Source of the DNA: Chitinophagales bacterium
GTDB taxonomy: Bacteria; Bacteroidota; Bacteroidia; Chitinophagales; UBA2359
Direction: 5' to 3'
Assembly (NCBI GenBank): GCA_020629005.1
Contig: JAHDEE010000006.1
Span: 1 to 64,000 of the forward strand
DNA: 64,000 nucleotides
Positions 37,401-46,906 of this stretch are shown in pieces (the first letter of the stretch is position 1; the number at the start of each line of letters is the position of its first letter). The notes under the pieces are model-generated. The model did no database searches and was not told the origin of the DNA. It worked only from the letters and a program-made list of their open reading frames with translations. The translations under genes were made by a program, and so were the position numbers.

Positions 37401-40400
37401 AATAGCGGATTGGAGCAACTTGTGGATTCAGGAGTTACTGATAGTCCGTACCTCATTTCCAATTTGGGCGCAGCGAATTATACAGTACGGGTCGAAACAG
37501 CTTCCTGTGAAGCAACGGCAGAAACTGTAAGTGTTCAGGGAGCAGAGCCTTCTGTCAATTTTCAGACGGTGGAAGCAGGTGGGGGATCTTGCGGTGATGA
37601 GAATGCATCGATAGTCATCACTGCCAATGGTAATGAGCCTCTTTCATATTCTATAGATGGCGGTCAATCATTCCAGACATCAAATACCTTTGAAAATGTT
37701 GCTCTTGGTACATACGACATCGTAGTTGCAGATGCAAACGATTGCGAGCAACCCTACGGTGAACCATTTGTGGTTTCAGGTTCAGCTGGAGGATTGTCTG
37801 TAAGTAACGTCCAGGTGCAAAACGTCTTTTGCGCTGGAGACGCTGATGGTAAAATCACACTCTCAATTTCGGGGGGGTCCCCACCTTATGAGCTTTCCAG
37901 CGATGGTGGAACTACATTCCAGATGTCCGACAACTTTAACAATCTGGAAGCAGGATATTATGAACTCGTCGTTATGGACGCTACAGGTTGCCAAATTTCT
38001 GCTGGCTTTGCAGAGGTAGAAGGCCCAGCTATCCCACTCGAAGTATTGGATGTCACTGTCACTGATGTGGATTGTTTTGGTGGAGGAAATGGAACCTTAA
38101 CAGTATTGGCAACTGGAGGAACAGAACCTTATCAATATTCACTGGATGCCGGAGAACATTTTCTGGATGTGAGCTTTGTCGAAAATCTAGGTATGGGCAC
38201 TTACGATATCTTGGTTCGCGATGCCAACTATTGTACTGCCACCTGGCCGGTAACGGTCCAAATTGGCGGAGATCCACTGACGATCACCGATGTGCAGTTT
38301 ACAGATATACCCTGTGGAGGAAGCGCAACTACAACAATGACCATTGAAGCCAGTGGTGGTTTTGGTGACTTGTTATATTCAATTGACGAAGGAAATACCT
38401 ATCAAACATCTAATGTGTTCGATGAAGTGTCTGCAGGCTCCTACCTGGTATATATAAAAGATGAAAACGATTGCCCGCTTGCCTACGGCCCTCCTGTGAT
38501 TGTCGGCGGCGGCGATGAGAACTTTCGAATTGCAAATGTCTCTTACACACAAGTGATGTGTACTGGTGCCAATGATGCATCCATAACTATTACAGGAGAT
38601 GGAGGGGTCCCTCCTTACATGTATTCGATCGATAACGGTGAGACCTATCAGGATTCTAACCTGTTTGAAAATGTCGGACCTGGCATCTATATGGCAGTCT
38701 TGGAAGACGGCAATGGATGCATGTCTGGGTATGATGAGCTCATCGAAATTTCAGAGCCTGCAATCCCACTACAAATTCGTGATCTCCAATCTGAGGATGT
38801 TAGTTGCCCTGGGGAACAAGATGGCTTTATTCAGGTAACAGCGCTGGGTGGAATTGAGCCATATACTTTCAGCATCGATGGAGGTACGACTTTTTCAAAT
38901 TCCGGCATTTTTGAGCAACGTCAAGGTGGAGAATACATCGTGATTGTGGAAGATGCCAACGGGTGTACCGAAACTTTCGAGACTGTAGTAAACATACAAG
39001 AGGCTCCACCAATCTCGATTCAAGAAGTGCAAGCCACAGATGCCCTCTGCTTTGGCCAGTCAAACGGATCGATCGTGATTTTTGCCGCTGGCGGCTTTGG
39101 CGAGTTGTTATACTCAATTGATGGCGGCGCAATCTATCAAACCTCGGGAACCTTTCTGAATATCCCGGCTGGCTCATATGATGTTAAGGTAAAGGATGAA
39201 AATGATTGTTACGTAGACTGGTCCTCCCAAACGATTGTGGGAGAATCACCGCAGTTGTCAATGGAATTTGAATCGACTGATATAACGATTTGTGACGGTA
39301 ACAATGGAACTATATCGATAACAGCAGATGGCGGTCTTCCACCCTATCAATATACGATCGACAACAGAGTGACATTTCAAAATACAGGCGATTACGATGG
39401 CTTGGCGGCAGGGGTTTATGTGGTAGATGTAGTGGATGCAAATGGATGCTCGGTTGAAGATGAAGTAATAGTCATCAATGAGCCTGCAGATTTTGAAATC
39501 GTATTTGTGGACTATGAGGATTTGACAACTTGTGGTGCAGATGATGGATGGCTTGTGATATACACTGCAGGCGGCGAATTGCCTTTGGAGTTCTCGATCG
39601 ATGGAGGTGAAACATTTGCACTAGGTAACGAATTCACTGACTTATCCGCCGGAGATTATGAAATCACAGTCAAAGACGCATTGGGTTGCAGTAAGTCAGG
39701 CGGAATGGTCACGATCTCTGGGCCTTCAGATATTGTAATCGATGAGATAATAGCGCAGAATCCAACTTGTGCTAACAATGTCGACGGAACTATTACAATC
39801 GAAGCCCACGGCGGAGACTTCCCCCTTGAGTATTCAATAGATGGTGGTCTTAGCCACCAGTACAGTAACGTCTTTGAAAATGTCGGACCAGGCAGCTATG
39901 AGATAATCGTCCGATCAGGCTTTCTTTGCTCTGTCGAGGGACCAGTCCAAACAATGATGGCTCCTCCTGCAATAGAAGTACTGTCAGTTACAACTAACAA
40001 TATCTCTTGTAACGGCAATAACGATGGACAAATCTCCATCCTTGCTGGTGGAGGAGGTGCTCAATTGTATTACTCTATTGACAATGGAGATGTATTTTCA
40101 ACCGGTAATACTTTCTCTGGTCTACCTGCTGGAATCTACCAGATCAAAGTACGGGATGCCAATGGTTGCTTTGCAGATTTTGAGCAAGTAGTCGAGATTA
40201 GCGATCCTGAACCTTTACAGGTCTTCGTCAACACCACCAACCCTACAACCTGTGGAGGTACAAATGGTGTGATAGAAATTGCCGCCACCGGCGGTACTGG
40301 AGAATACAGTTATTCGATTGACGGAGGAGCACACTTCAATGATGTTTCCCTAATTGAAGGATTGATTTCTGGCGCATATTCCGTAGTGGTTAGAGACGAA

Positions 40401-43400
40401 AATGGATGTCACTATTTCGACACCGAGCTGACAGTTCTTGAGCAACCACAAGACATCCATATAGTAGCGGTTAACGCCCAGGATGTCGATTGTAATGGTG
40501 GTGAAAATGGTAGCATCACCATATATGCAGGTGGTGGAACCGGAGTATTGCTATATTCTATTGATGGAGGAGAGAATTTCTCTACAGACAACGTCTTTGA
40601 GAACCTGGCGATCGGCCAATATGATATCATAGTATCTGATCAGGCTCTTTGCGATCTTGCTTACACCACACCTATCGTAATTGGAGATCCATCTTCTTCG
40701 ATTGTAATTGCCGGAGTTCAAAGCACAAATTTGAGTTGTCATGATGACCAATCCGGTAGCATCCTAATCGAGGCTTCTGGTGGAACTGGCTCGCTTGGAT
40801 ATTCGATTGATGGCGGGATTACATTCCACATCGTGCAGAATCAATTTGATCATCTTGAAGCTGGACTGTATGCAGTGGTGGTTAGAGATGCCAACGGCTG
40901 CACCAGCTCTTGGAATCAGATCGTCAATCTGGCGCAACCGGAAGACCTACTACTCACAATAGAGTCTGTAGAACACAATGATTGCTTCGGAGAAGCAGAA
41001 GGAAGTATTGAACTTGAAGTAATTGGGGGAATTCCTCCTTATCAATATTCTATCGACGATGGTTTAACCTATCAAGATTCTCCTATATTTACAGGTCTGG
41101 TAGAAGGTATATATTATGCCGAAACTCTCGACGCCAATGGATGCAACTTTGGCGAGCCAACGCCTGTGTCAATCGAAGCACCGCTAGACCTCCAAATATT
41201 AGATATTATTGTTGCTGATCAATCCTGCAGCGGTGAGGACTCAGGTGTATTGGAAATCATTGCTGGTGGTGGACAAGGAGAGATTTCTTATTCAATTGAT
41301 GGGGGAGCAAACTATTCGAATAACTCCATCTTCAACAACTTACAAATAGGAACCTACAACGTCTTGGTGAAAGATGAAAATGAATGTATAACAGCCGCGG
41401 GAGAAGTGGCGGTCAATGGTGCAAATCCAATCCAGATTTCCCAGGTTTTGATTTCTGATGTGACAGATTGTGAGGCTGCGAATGGTTCAATCTCCTTTGT
41501 TGTTACTGGTGGCACGGGAGCCCTTCAATATTCAATTGATGGTGGCCAATCGGTTTCTTTTGATCCACTCTTTGAGGGGCTATCTGCAGGCAACTATCAA
41601 CCACTAGTGATTGACCAGAATGCATGTTCAGTATCTGCAAATGAGCTCACAATCGGCGGCTTAACCAGCGTTGAGTTTGGGGATCCTGTGGTGACTGATG
41701 CCTCCCAGTGTGGAGGTAGCGATGGTGTGATTCAAGTCATTGTCTCCACAGATGGAAATCTCCAATACTCAATTGATGGTGGTAGTACTTATTCTGATGA
41801 TTCAGTCTTTTCGGGATTATCTGAAGGTGAGTATCAGATAGTAGTTCGAGATGATAACGCATGTATAACAAGCTTCGGAAATCCAGTTATAGTCAATGCT
41901 CCTCCCGCCGTTTTTATTTCAGATATTCAAGTATCTAACCTCTCTTGTGCTGATGCTGGAGATGGAGAAATCTTAGTGGTTGCCCTCGGCGGTGATAGCA
42001 ATTTGGAATACTCAATTGATGCCGGACTAAATTGGCAGTCGAATTCGATCTTCGAAGGTTTGGCGGCTGGACAGTTCTCGGTTTGGGTACGCAGTGGAGA
42101 CAATTGCATAGCACAGGCTGATGAGCTAGTAACAATCGCTTCACCGGCAGCAATTTCGGCTCCGCAGGCCGAAGTGAATGACCTTACTTGTCCTGATTCT
42201 CAAAATGGAGAGATCATCGTATTCTCCTCAGGCGGTGTCGGGGAATTGAGTTACTCCATAGATGGTGGAAGTAACTTCTCTTCAACCTCTACATTTGATG
42301 GGCTTTCGGCTGGAGTTTATATGTTGTTAGTGGCCGATGAAATGGGCTGTCAATCATCAATCGTAGAGGTGACTGTTGGGGCAAGTGAGCCATTGATTTC
42401 GACTGCGAATATTGATCAACCAACCTGTGGCAGCACAGTTGCAGAAGTGACAATTAGCATTAGCAATTCTGCCGGCGAATTTGAATTCTCGGCCGACCTT
42501 GGTACTACTTACCAATCCTCACCCATCCTAAGTCTTGAACCAGGAATATATACGATTTGGATTCGAGACAACGATGGCTGTGTGCATGAGCTGACGGGTG
42601 GCGACATCGAAATCCTTGCTCCTTCGGGATGTGGGTCAATTGGAGATACAGTTTTTACTGATACCAATGCCAACGGGATACAGGATGCAGGGGAACAAGG
42701 AATACAAGGTGTGATTGTGCAACTCTATGATGCAGCGGGATTACTTCTCGATTCTGCGATCACAGACGAAAACGGCAATTATCTCTTCGAGAATCTGGCT
42801 CCTGGAGAATATACTGTTGTCCTCGATACGGATTCTTTGCCTTCTGGGTATACACTTTCGACGCCTAGCCAATTTAATGTGAACCTGGGAGAAAATGAAA
42901 ATTTCCTTGATGCGGACTTTGGAATCTACGGAGCTGCTTGTCTCGGTGACTCTATTTTCATTGACCAAAATGAAAATGGAATGCAGGATGTAGAAGATTC
43001 TGCCTTCGTTGGAGCTGTCACTGTGATACTTTATGACGGCAACGGCCAGCAAATTAATCAACTCGTTACGGAAAACGGAAGTTACTCTTTCTGTGGCTTG
43101 GAGCCGGGAATATATTCTGTAGAATTAATTGCCCCAGAAGCTTACGGCTTGACAACCCCGTCTTCATTTACCGTGACATTATCCTCAGGTGAGGATATAT
43201 TGAATCTGGACTTCGGCTTAACTCTTGAAAATACGGTCATTGCAAATGATGATCAAGTGTCCACGGAATTCGAGACACCCATTACAATCGTCGTGACTAG
43301 CAATGATACCGATCCGGATGGTGATACTTTCTCAGTCACTGATTATACTGAGCCGCTAAACGGAACAGTGACAATTAATCAAGACGGGACCATCACCTAT

Positions 43401-46109
43401 ACACCTAATGATGATTTCTGTGGGGTAGATAGCTTTACCTACACGATTACAGATTCGGAAGGAAACTCCGACACCGCCGAAGTGACAGTAATTGTTGCAT
43501 GTGAAATTAACGAGGGCCCAGATGCGGTGGATGATTTTGTCAACACATCGGGGGACACTCCTGTAGTAATTTCTCCTTTGGAAAACGATTCTCATCCAGA
43601 AGGGGATACATTCACGATTTGTGGATACTCACAGCCACTAAATGGCACAGTCGTACAAGTTGGCGAAGAGTTTGTTTACGAGCCTAATCCTGGCTTTGAG
43701 GGTGTCGATACTTTCACATACACGATTTGTGATTCTGATGGAAATGAGGATACCGCTACAGTATTCATTACGGTTGATGAAAATCCTTGCGATCCAGAAG
43801 TCATTTCAATTTGCACTGAGCCACTGTCACCGACACTGATTTGTCCAGAGTTCTGCTCTCTTGGAGATGATTTTACATTGACCAGTGTCAATACTTCTTA
43901 CACATGTGGAGTTGAAATGGAAGGAGATTGCTTGGTCTTTACTTCTGTACCCGGCATTGTACCCGGATTTGTATACGAAGTTTCGTTGACTGCGTGCTCA
44001 GATACAGAGTGCGAGACAATCTCTATCTTTATTCAGGTAGGAAATTGCAATGGTAATACTTCACCAGTTGCAATCATGGACGAGTATCAAACAGTTTGGA
44101 ATAACCCAATTGTTGTTGATGTCCTTAATAATGATTATGATCCTGACGGTGGAGAAGTGATTGTTTGCGATTTCTTTCAACCAACACATGGTTTCTTGGA
44201 AATGATCAACGGCCAACTTGTCTACACACCTCAGGAAGGATATACCGGGGTAGATCACTTCTCTTACCAAATCTGCGATGAAGATGGAGGAATTGACTTG
44301 GCAATCGTGACGATTACAATTGATGAGCCCGGAGCATGTCCAGCCACAAGTGAAGTTCTGGTTCCGGATGTTTACAAAATTTGCGTAACTGGATACATTA
44401 AGGCACTGCAAACAGTGGCTCCCGTCGTTCCTCCGGGATATCAGGTAGTCTATTTGCTTACCTCCTCTTCTGATTTCACAATTCAGCAGATTTCTACTGT
44501 GCCATCTTTTGGGCCGATGTTAAATGGTGGATTTTTTACAGTGCATAGCCTTGTATATGATCCGGCCACATTTGATCTGTCTGCCATTACTTTTGGACAA
44601 ACAACGGCATTTGAGGTAAATGCCCAGCTAAACCAGGGAGGTGGAGATATTTGTGCAGCCTTGGGTCTTGCTGGCGCAGAGTTCAAGGTGGTAAATTGTA
44701 ACAGCGCTCCTATTACCGTAAATGACTTATACAATATTACATCAGGTAGTGAAATCTCCTTCAATCCTCTGGAGAACGATTTAGATGCTGAAGAAGGAGA
44801 ACTATACATCTGTGATTATACAGAGCCGGCGAACGGAGTCCTCCAGGTAATAGGAAACACAATGACTTACAGTCCTGATGCTGGATTCATCGGAGTCGAA
44901 ACTATACACTATAATGCTTGTGATGACATTGGCAACTACGGTCAGTCAACCATTACGATTATGGTGCAAGAGGGAGATTGCACAAATCCAGTTTGGTCTA
45001 TCTGTACAGCGCCAATGGAAACAGTATTAATTTGCCCAGAATATTGTGATCTTGAAGGGGATTATTCGATTACAGACGTGCAAAATACATTTGATGCTTC
45101 AATAGTCTACAATGGCAACTGCATCGAGTACACTTCAGTCCCGGCCTTCCTTGGTTCAGAATCTCTTGTAATTACAGCTTGTGATGACATTCAATGCGAT
45201 ACGCAAGTGATCCAATTGACAATCACAGATGACTGCAATGCGATGCCTAATGAAGCTCCGGTTGTGGGTACAGATCAGGCAACAACTACCGTCGACACCC
45301 CTATCACTTTGGATCCGGTCGGAAATGATGCCGATCCGGAAGGAGAGACTCTGATGCTCGACCAATTAGGTGACCCTGATAATGGTTCTGTGTTTGCCAC
45401 TGGTAATGAAGTCACCTATCTGCCTGACCTCGGGTTTGTAGGGCAGGATGAGTTCTCATATACAGTCTGTGATGCACAAGGCTTATGTACAATCGGAGTA
45501 GTTGAGGTATATGTGCAGTCAGCAATTGAACCAACTGATTGTACTCCAGAGCCTATTTGCACGCCTCAGATGACGCCAACTGCAATTTGTGTAGAGTTTT
45601 GTGATTTGCTTGCAGATGCGACTGTCGTTTCTGTTACCACCCTATACTCTTGCAGTATTCAGGATATCGATCAGAATTGCTTTACTTATATCGGTTTGCC
45701 TGCATTCACTGGTGTAGAATTACTTACAATTGATGGCTGTGATTCGGCGGGAAATTGTCAAACCATCAGCGTCGAATTGACGGTTGGTGATTGTGGTCTG
45801 GATGGCAATTTGGTAGACGATAGTGATGAAAATCAGATCGGCAAAACGCGGATAGTTGACTGCGAAGTGGCAGTTGCAACAACACAATCGCAAGGCTTAA
45901 GATTTGAGATTCTTGAACCTTGCTATGCAATGGAAGATTTGCATTTGATGATCTACAATCTAAATGGCTCTTTGATCTACCAGGCAAGCGGGCAAGCGGC
46001 GTTGCAGTGGAATGGTGAAGCAGTTGGTGCCTCCCTTCCAACTGGATTGTACGTGTATGCCCTCTTAGAGGGGCCTAGGGTCATCAGTACAGGCCAGACA
46101 ATAAGATAA
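34431..46109 (+). CDS. Giant SprB/SdrD_B/Ig-like surface protein with divergent gliding-type C-terminus
   Basis: A 3892-residue protein. MKRFLPRIWLLLLLMAC...SAQ is a signal peptide. Residues 26-120 are an SdrD_B-like domain. Residues about 124-583 are a head shared with the next gene (CYVNGDPL, WGLAYQPQ, VIKRHTGL, GLGDMDIS, RPWALKYY, ISDIEFDSNGN, GIGDVELLCG). An SdrD_B domain follows at 587-710, then 25 SprB-type repeats (714-2730), two SdrD_B domains (2733-2935), Ig/cadherin-like repeats and three Cys-rich modules (2936-3790). One further segment (about 3305-3420, VVYLLTSSSDFTIQQIS ... VHSLVYDP) is a known-looking Bacteroidota module. The C-terminus (LHLMIYNLNGSLIYQ, LQWNGEAVG, LPTGLYVYAL) resembles a gliding-motility-type sorting domain without the usual FSPNGDG start. 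Predicted secreted adhesin. Confidence 0.9.
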   Translation: MKRFLPRIWLLLLLMACSTSMLSAQISGTVFADLDGSGNLTANEPGQEGVTITAFDENNQSAAQTSSAADGSYTLSVPPGQYRLHFSDLGNAFAGPSGAGSSTEVTFVNGPASNVNFGLMRPDQFCEANPTIVIPCYVNGDPLDTEGISLQNQTAVADVLVSTSFNATGQTPAPGHIAVGEELGAIWGLAYQPQSQSLFSAAVIKRHTGLAALGTGGIYITDMSSSGPSSDPFVDLNTLGINTGADPHQGLTGDKTDASTDSETFGAVAKIGLGDMDISTDGNTLYVVNLLQKEIVALSIGNPPTTPSLSGVDTYAIPNPGCSNGDYRPWALKYYEDALYVGVVCSAETSQSSADLTGIIYEMNLSTGQFTQALSIPLDYDKGCTDLNYGCSWNPWTDNPADLVIAGTNRLVYPQPIISDIEFDSNGNMLIGMMDRTGHQTGRANLVPGVTGIFNGFASGDLLKAANQNGSFVLESNGTLGAISGCGANTGQGPGGGEFFCEDNWNDDLHEEVVVGGLAYLAGANEVVSSVFDPLDQFYFSGGLHWYDNGTGQRTDGYLLYQNNDPGTLGKATGIGDVELLCGVPEIEIGNRVWADTNGNGIQDPGELGLANVEVLLLDENGTQITSTQSNAQGEYLFTGLNAFTTYIVAVETGANVNNFPPSPANNASGAFADHIDSDGAEGQILNAVAATITTGQDGNNDHSVDFGFVYSQCEELSIVVAVTCEETVEGGDGSAIVTYEGAVEPVSILWSTGETSDTATGLSAPLDYSVTVTDAANCSVTYEFVMCEATCDLDLSLESLTQISCAGEADASATLSIEGIDSGLVGYTWFSNGENLGIIGNQAQDLAAGTYVVSAANQSGCEVELSFTIEEPDALSVLTCDSQPASSASASDGNLTVFATGGTGSYTFELNGTSSSSGTFDNLAVGEYTITITDQEACSTTTTCTVSGPDCNILLAVMPTATQGCEQENGSLQISFQGNDAPVDIYYMINSGLEQLVDSGVTDSPYLISNLGAANYTVRVETASCEATAETVSVQGAEPSVNFQTVEAGGGSCGDENASIVITANGNEPLSYSIDGGQSFQTSNTFENVALGTYDIVVADANDCEQPYGEPFVVSGSAGGLSVSNVQVQNVFCAGDADGKITLSISGGSPPYELSSDGGTTFQMSDNFNNLEAGYYELVVMDATGCQISAGFAEVEGPAIPLEVLDVTVTDVDCFGGGNGTLTVLATGGTEPYQYSLDAGEHFLDVSFVENLGMGTYDILVRDANYCTATWPVTVQIGGDPLTITDVQFTDIPCGGSATTTMTIEASGGFGDLLYSIDEGNTYQTSNVFDEVSAGSYLVYIKDENDCPLAYGPPVIVGGGDENFRIANVSYTQVMCTGANDASITITGDGGVPPYMYSIDNGETYQDSNLFENVGPGIYMAVLEDGNGCMSGYDELIEISEPAIPLQIRDLQSEDVSCPGEQDGFIQVTALGGIEPYTFSIDGGTTFSNSGIFEQRQGGEYIVIVEDANGCTETFETVVNIQEAPPISIQEVQATDALCFGQSNGSIVIFAAGGFGELLYSIDGGAIYQTSGTFLNIPAGSYDVKVKDENDCYVDWSSQTIVGESPQLSMEFESTDITICDGNNGTISITADGGLPPYQYTIDNRVTFQNTGDYDGLAAGVYVVDVVDANGCSVEDEVIVINEPADFEIVFVDYEDLTTCGADDGWLVIYTAGGELPLEFSIDGGETFALGNEFTDLSAGDYEITVKDALGCSKSGGMVTISGPSDIVIDEIIAQNPTCANNVDGTITIEAHGGDFPLEYSIDGGLSHQYSNVFENVGPGSYEIIVRSGFLCSVEGPVQTMMAPPAIEVLSVTTNNISCNGNNDGQISILAGGGGAQLYYSIDNGDVFSTGNTFSGLPAGIYQIKVRDANGCFADFEQVVEISDPEPLQVFVNTTNPTTCGGTNGVIEIAATGGTGEYSYSIDGGAHFNDVSLIEGLISGAYSVVVRDENGCHYFDTELTVLEQPQDIHIVAVNAQDVDCNGGENGSITIYAGGGTGVLLYSIDGGENFSTDNVFENLAIGQYDIIVSDQALCDLAYTTPIVIGDPSSSIVIAGVQSTNLSCHDDQSGSILIEASGGTGSLGYSIDGGITFHIVQNQFDHLEAGLYAVVVRDANGCTSSWNQIVNLAQPEDLLLTIESVEHNDCFGEAEGSIELEVIGGIPPYQYSIDDGLTYQDSPIFTGLVEGIYYAETLDANGCNFGEPTPVSIEAPLDLQILDIIVADQSCSGEDSGVLEIIAGGGQGEISYSIDGGANYSNNSIFNNLQIGTYNVLVKDENECITAAGEVAVNGANPIQISQVLISDVTDCEAANGSISFVVTGGTGALQYSIDGGQSVSFDPLFEGLSAGNYQPLVIDQNACSVSANELTIGGLTSVEFGDPVVTDASQCGGSDGVIQVIVSTDGNLQYSIDGGSTYSDDSVFSGLSEGEYQIVVRDDNACITSFGNPVIVNAPPAVFISDIQVSNLSCADAGDGEILVVALGGDSNLEYSIDAGLNWQSNSIFEGLAAGQFSVWVRSGDNCIAQADELVTIASPAAISAPQAEVNDLTCPDSQNGEIIVFSSGGVGELSYSIDGGSNFSSTSTFDGLSAGVYMLLVADEMGCQSSIVEVTVGASEPLISTANIDQPTCGSTVAEVTISISNSAGEFEFSADLGTTYQSSPILSLEPGIYTIWIRDNDGCVHELTGGDIEILAPSGCGSIGDTVFTDTNANGIQDAGEQGIQGVIVQLYDAAGLLLDSAITDENGNYLFENLAPGEYTVVLDTDSLPSGYTLSTPSQFNVNLGENENFLDADFGIYGAACLGDSIFIDQNENGMQDVEDSAFVGAVTVILYDGNGQQINQLVTENGSYSFCGLEPGIYSVELIAPEAYGLTTPSSFTVTLSSGEDILNLDFGLTLENTVIANDDQVSTEFETPITIVVTSNDTDPDGDTFSVTDYTEPLNGTVTINQDGTITYTPNDDFCGVDSFTYTITDSEGNSDTAEVTVIVACEINEGPDAVDDFVNTSGDTPVVISPLENDSHPEGDTFTICGYSQPLNGTVVQVGEEFVYEPNPGFEGVDTFTYTICDSDGNEDTATVFITVDENPCDPEVISICTEPLSPTLICPEFCSLGDDFTLTSVNTSYTCGVEMEGDCLVFTSVPGIVPGFVYEVSLTACSDTECETISIFIQVGNCNGNTSPVAIMDEYQTVWNNPIVVDVLNNDYDPDGGEVIVCDFFQPTHGFLEMINGQLVYTPQEGYTGVDHFSYQICDEDGGIDLAIVTITIDEPGACPATSEVLVPDVYKICVTGYIKALQTVAPVVPPGYQVVYLLTSSSDFTIQQISTVPSFGPMLNGGFFTVHSLVYDPATFDLSAITFGQTTAFEVNAQLNQGGGDICAALGLAGAEFKVVNCNSAPITVNDLYNITSGSEISFNPLENDLDAEEGELYICDYTEPANGVLQVIGNTMTYSPDAGFIGVETIHYNACDDIGNYGQSTITIMVQEGDCTNPVWSICTAPMETVLICPEYCDLEGDYSITDVQNTFDASIVYNGNCIEYTSVPAFLGSESLVITACDDIQCDTQVIQLTITDDCNAMPNEAPVVGTDQATTTVDTPITLDPVGNDADPEGETLMLDQLGDPDNGSVFATGNEVTYLPDLGFVGQDEFSYTVCDAQGLCTIGVVEVYVQSAIEPTDCTPEPICTPQMTPTAICVEFCDLLADATVVSVTTLYSCSIQDIDQNCFTYIGLPAFTGVELLTIDGCDSAGNCQTISVELTVGDCGLDGNLVDDSDENQIGKTRIVDCEVAVATTQSQGLRFEILEPCYAMEDLHLMIYNLNGSLIYQASGQAALQWNGEAVGASLPTGLYVYALLEGPRVISTGQTIR
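36570..42620 (+). repeat. 25 SprB-type repeats
   Basis: About 80 residues each with the YSIDGG core, counted by their opening strands ending in C. Units 1-4 are divergent, the rest regular. Unit 12 reads YTIDNR and several read YSIDNG in place of YSIDGG. Confidence 0.85.
42630..43230 (+). repeat. Two SdrD_B-like domains
   Basis: Openings GSIGDTVFTDTNANGIQDAGE and GDSIFIDQNENGMQDVEDS, closing VDFGIYG-like and LDFGLT motifs (DADFGIYG, NLDFGLT). Confidence 0.75.
43781..44050 (+). other. Cys-rich module, copy 3
   Basis: Pattern SICTEPLSPTLICPEFC, YTCGV, DCLVFTSVPG, ACSDTECETISIFI, ending GNC. Same order of cysteines as copies 1 and 2 in the neighbouring gene. Confidence 0.6.
44970..45240 (+). 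other. Cys-rich module, copy 4
   Basis: Pattern SICTAPMETVLICPEYC, NCIEYTSVPAFLG, ACDDIQCDTQVIQL, ending DDC. The cysteine of the FNCSI position is replaced (FDASIV). Confidence 0.6.
45531..45800 (+). other. Cys-rich module, copy 5
   Basis: Pattern PICTPQMTPTAICVEFC, YSCSI, NCFTYIGLPAFTG, GCDSAGNCQTISVEL, ending GDC. It is the last module before the C-terminal domain. Confidence 0.6.
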
Positions 46110-46133
46110 CGAAGTACGACCAATTTGTCTCGT

Positions 46134-46177
46134 AAAGGGCCTACAGTTGCGCTAAGCAACTGTAGGCCCTTTTGTTT
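46134..46177 (+). terminator. Rho-independent terminator of the 3892-aa gene
   Basis: A perfect 14-bp stem GGGCCTACAGTTGC (46137-46150) / GCAACTGTAGGCCC (46156-46169), loop GCTAA, then TTTTGTTT, 28 nt past the stop. Flanking A and T runs extend the stem, so it could work in both directions. Confidence 0.9.
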
Positions 46178-46906
46178 CTGTAGGTGTATGCGATGCAGCC
46201 AGTATACAACAGAGATATGGAAGAACGATAATCGAAAGCGCCAAAGAGCTTGATCAGCACAACAGATAGCTATCAGCAACGAAAGCACTTTAACCATTGT
46301 ATTAGTGCTATTCATTGAACGAAAGTCCGCTCGCATATAATTGACTTACATCAGGCTTCGACGCCAATTCTAAGTGCTACCTAGTGATATTCTTACGTAG
46401 AGGTCCTAAAGTGAAATTATGAAGATCTATAAAACGGAGGCGAAAATTCAAAATTTATTGTGAAAAGTGGCAGGAATTTACCGGAATGTTGCTAGTTTTG
46501 CGGTGTAGGCCGTTGCGCTTCATGAAGCTATAACTACATGAACCCAAAGGCCTTGTCCTACCACTATTAAGCAATAGAGATTTGCCCTGTCTCGCCTATA
46601 TACCAGATACTCGATAGTCTGACCCAATCTGTTTGGGGTCGCTTGCAGTGCTGGGGTGCTGGAGACAGTGTAAATGCAGACCACTTTTCACCCACCATTA
46701 GGCGCGAATTGTGGAACTTATTCCAATACCTTGCTTTTAATTGCTCGGAATTGGAGTGTAAATGTGAATATGAATAGAAAACCTATACAGGACAGACTTG
46801 TGCCTGTTATCTGGGTGTCTCCACTTTGGGAGGTACCCTTTCTGTGTTTTCATTCTTTTAAACGCAATTTATGCGTCAGAGAAACGATAATCTCAAATTA
46901 TAAATA
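46178..46906. other. Intergenic region before the third giant gene
   Basis: No gene is supported. A minus-strand open frame (45977-46336) is antisense to the end of the previous gene and crosses its terminator. A small hairpin GACCC...GGGTC lies at 46621-46640. TACCTTGC near 46729 is one base from the -7 consensus and is not called. Confidence 0.4.

Noticed and set aside
45977-46336. Minus-strand 119-codon frame
   Set aside because: Antisense to the conserved C-terminal domain of the 3892-aa gene and crosses its perfect 14-bp terminator.
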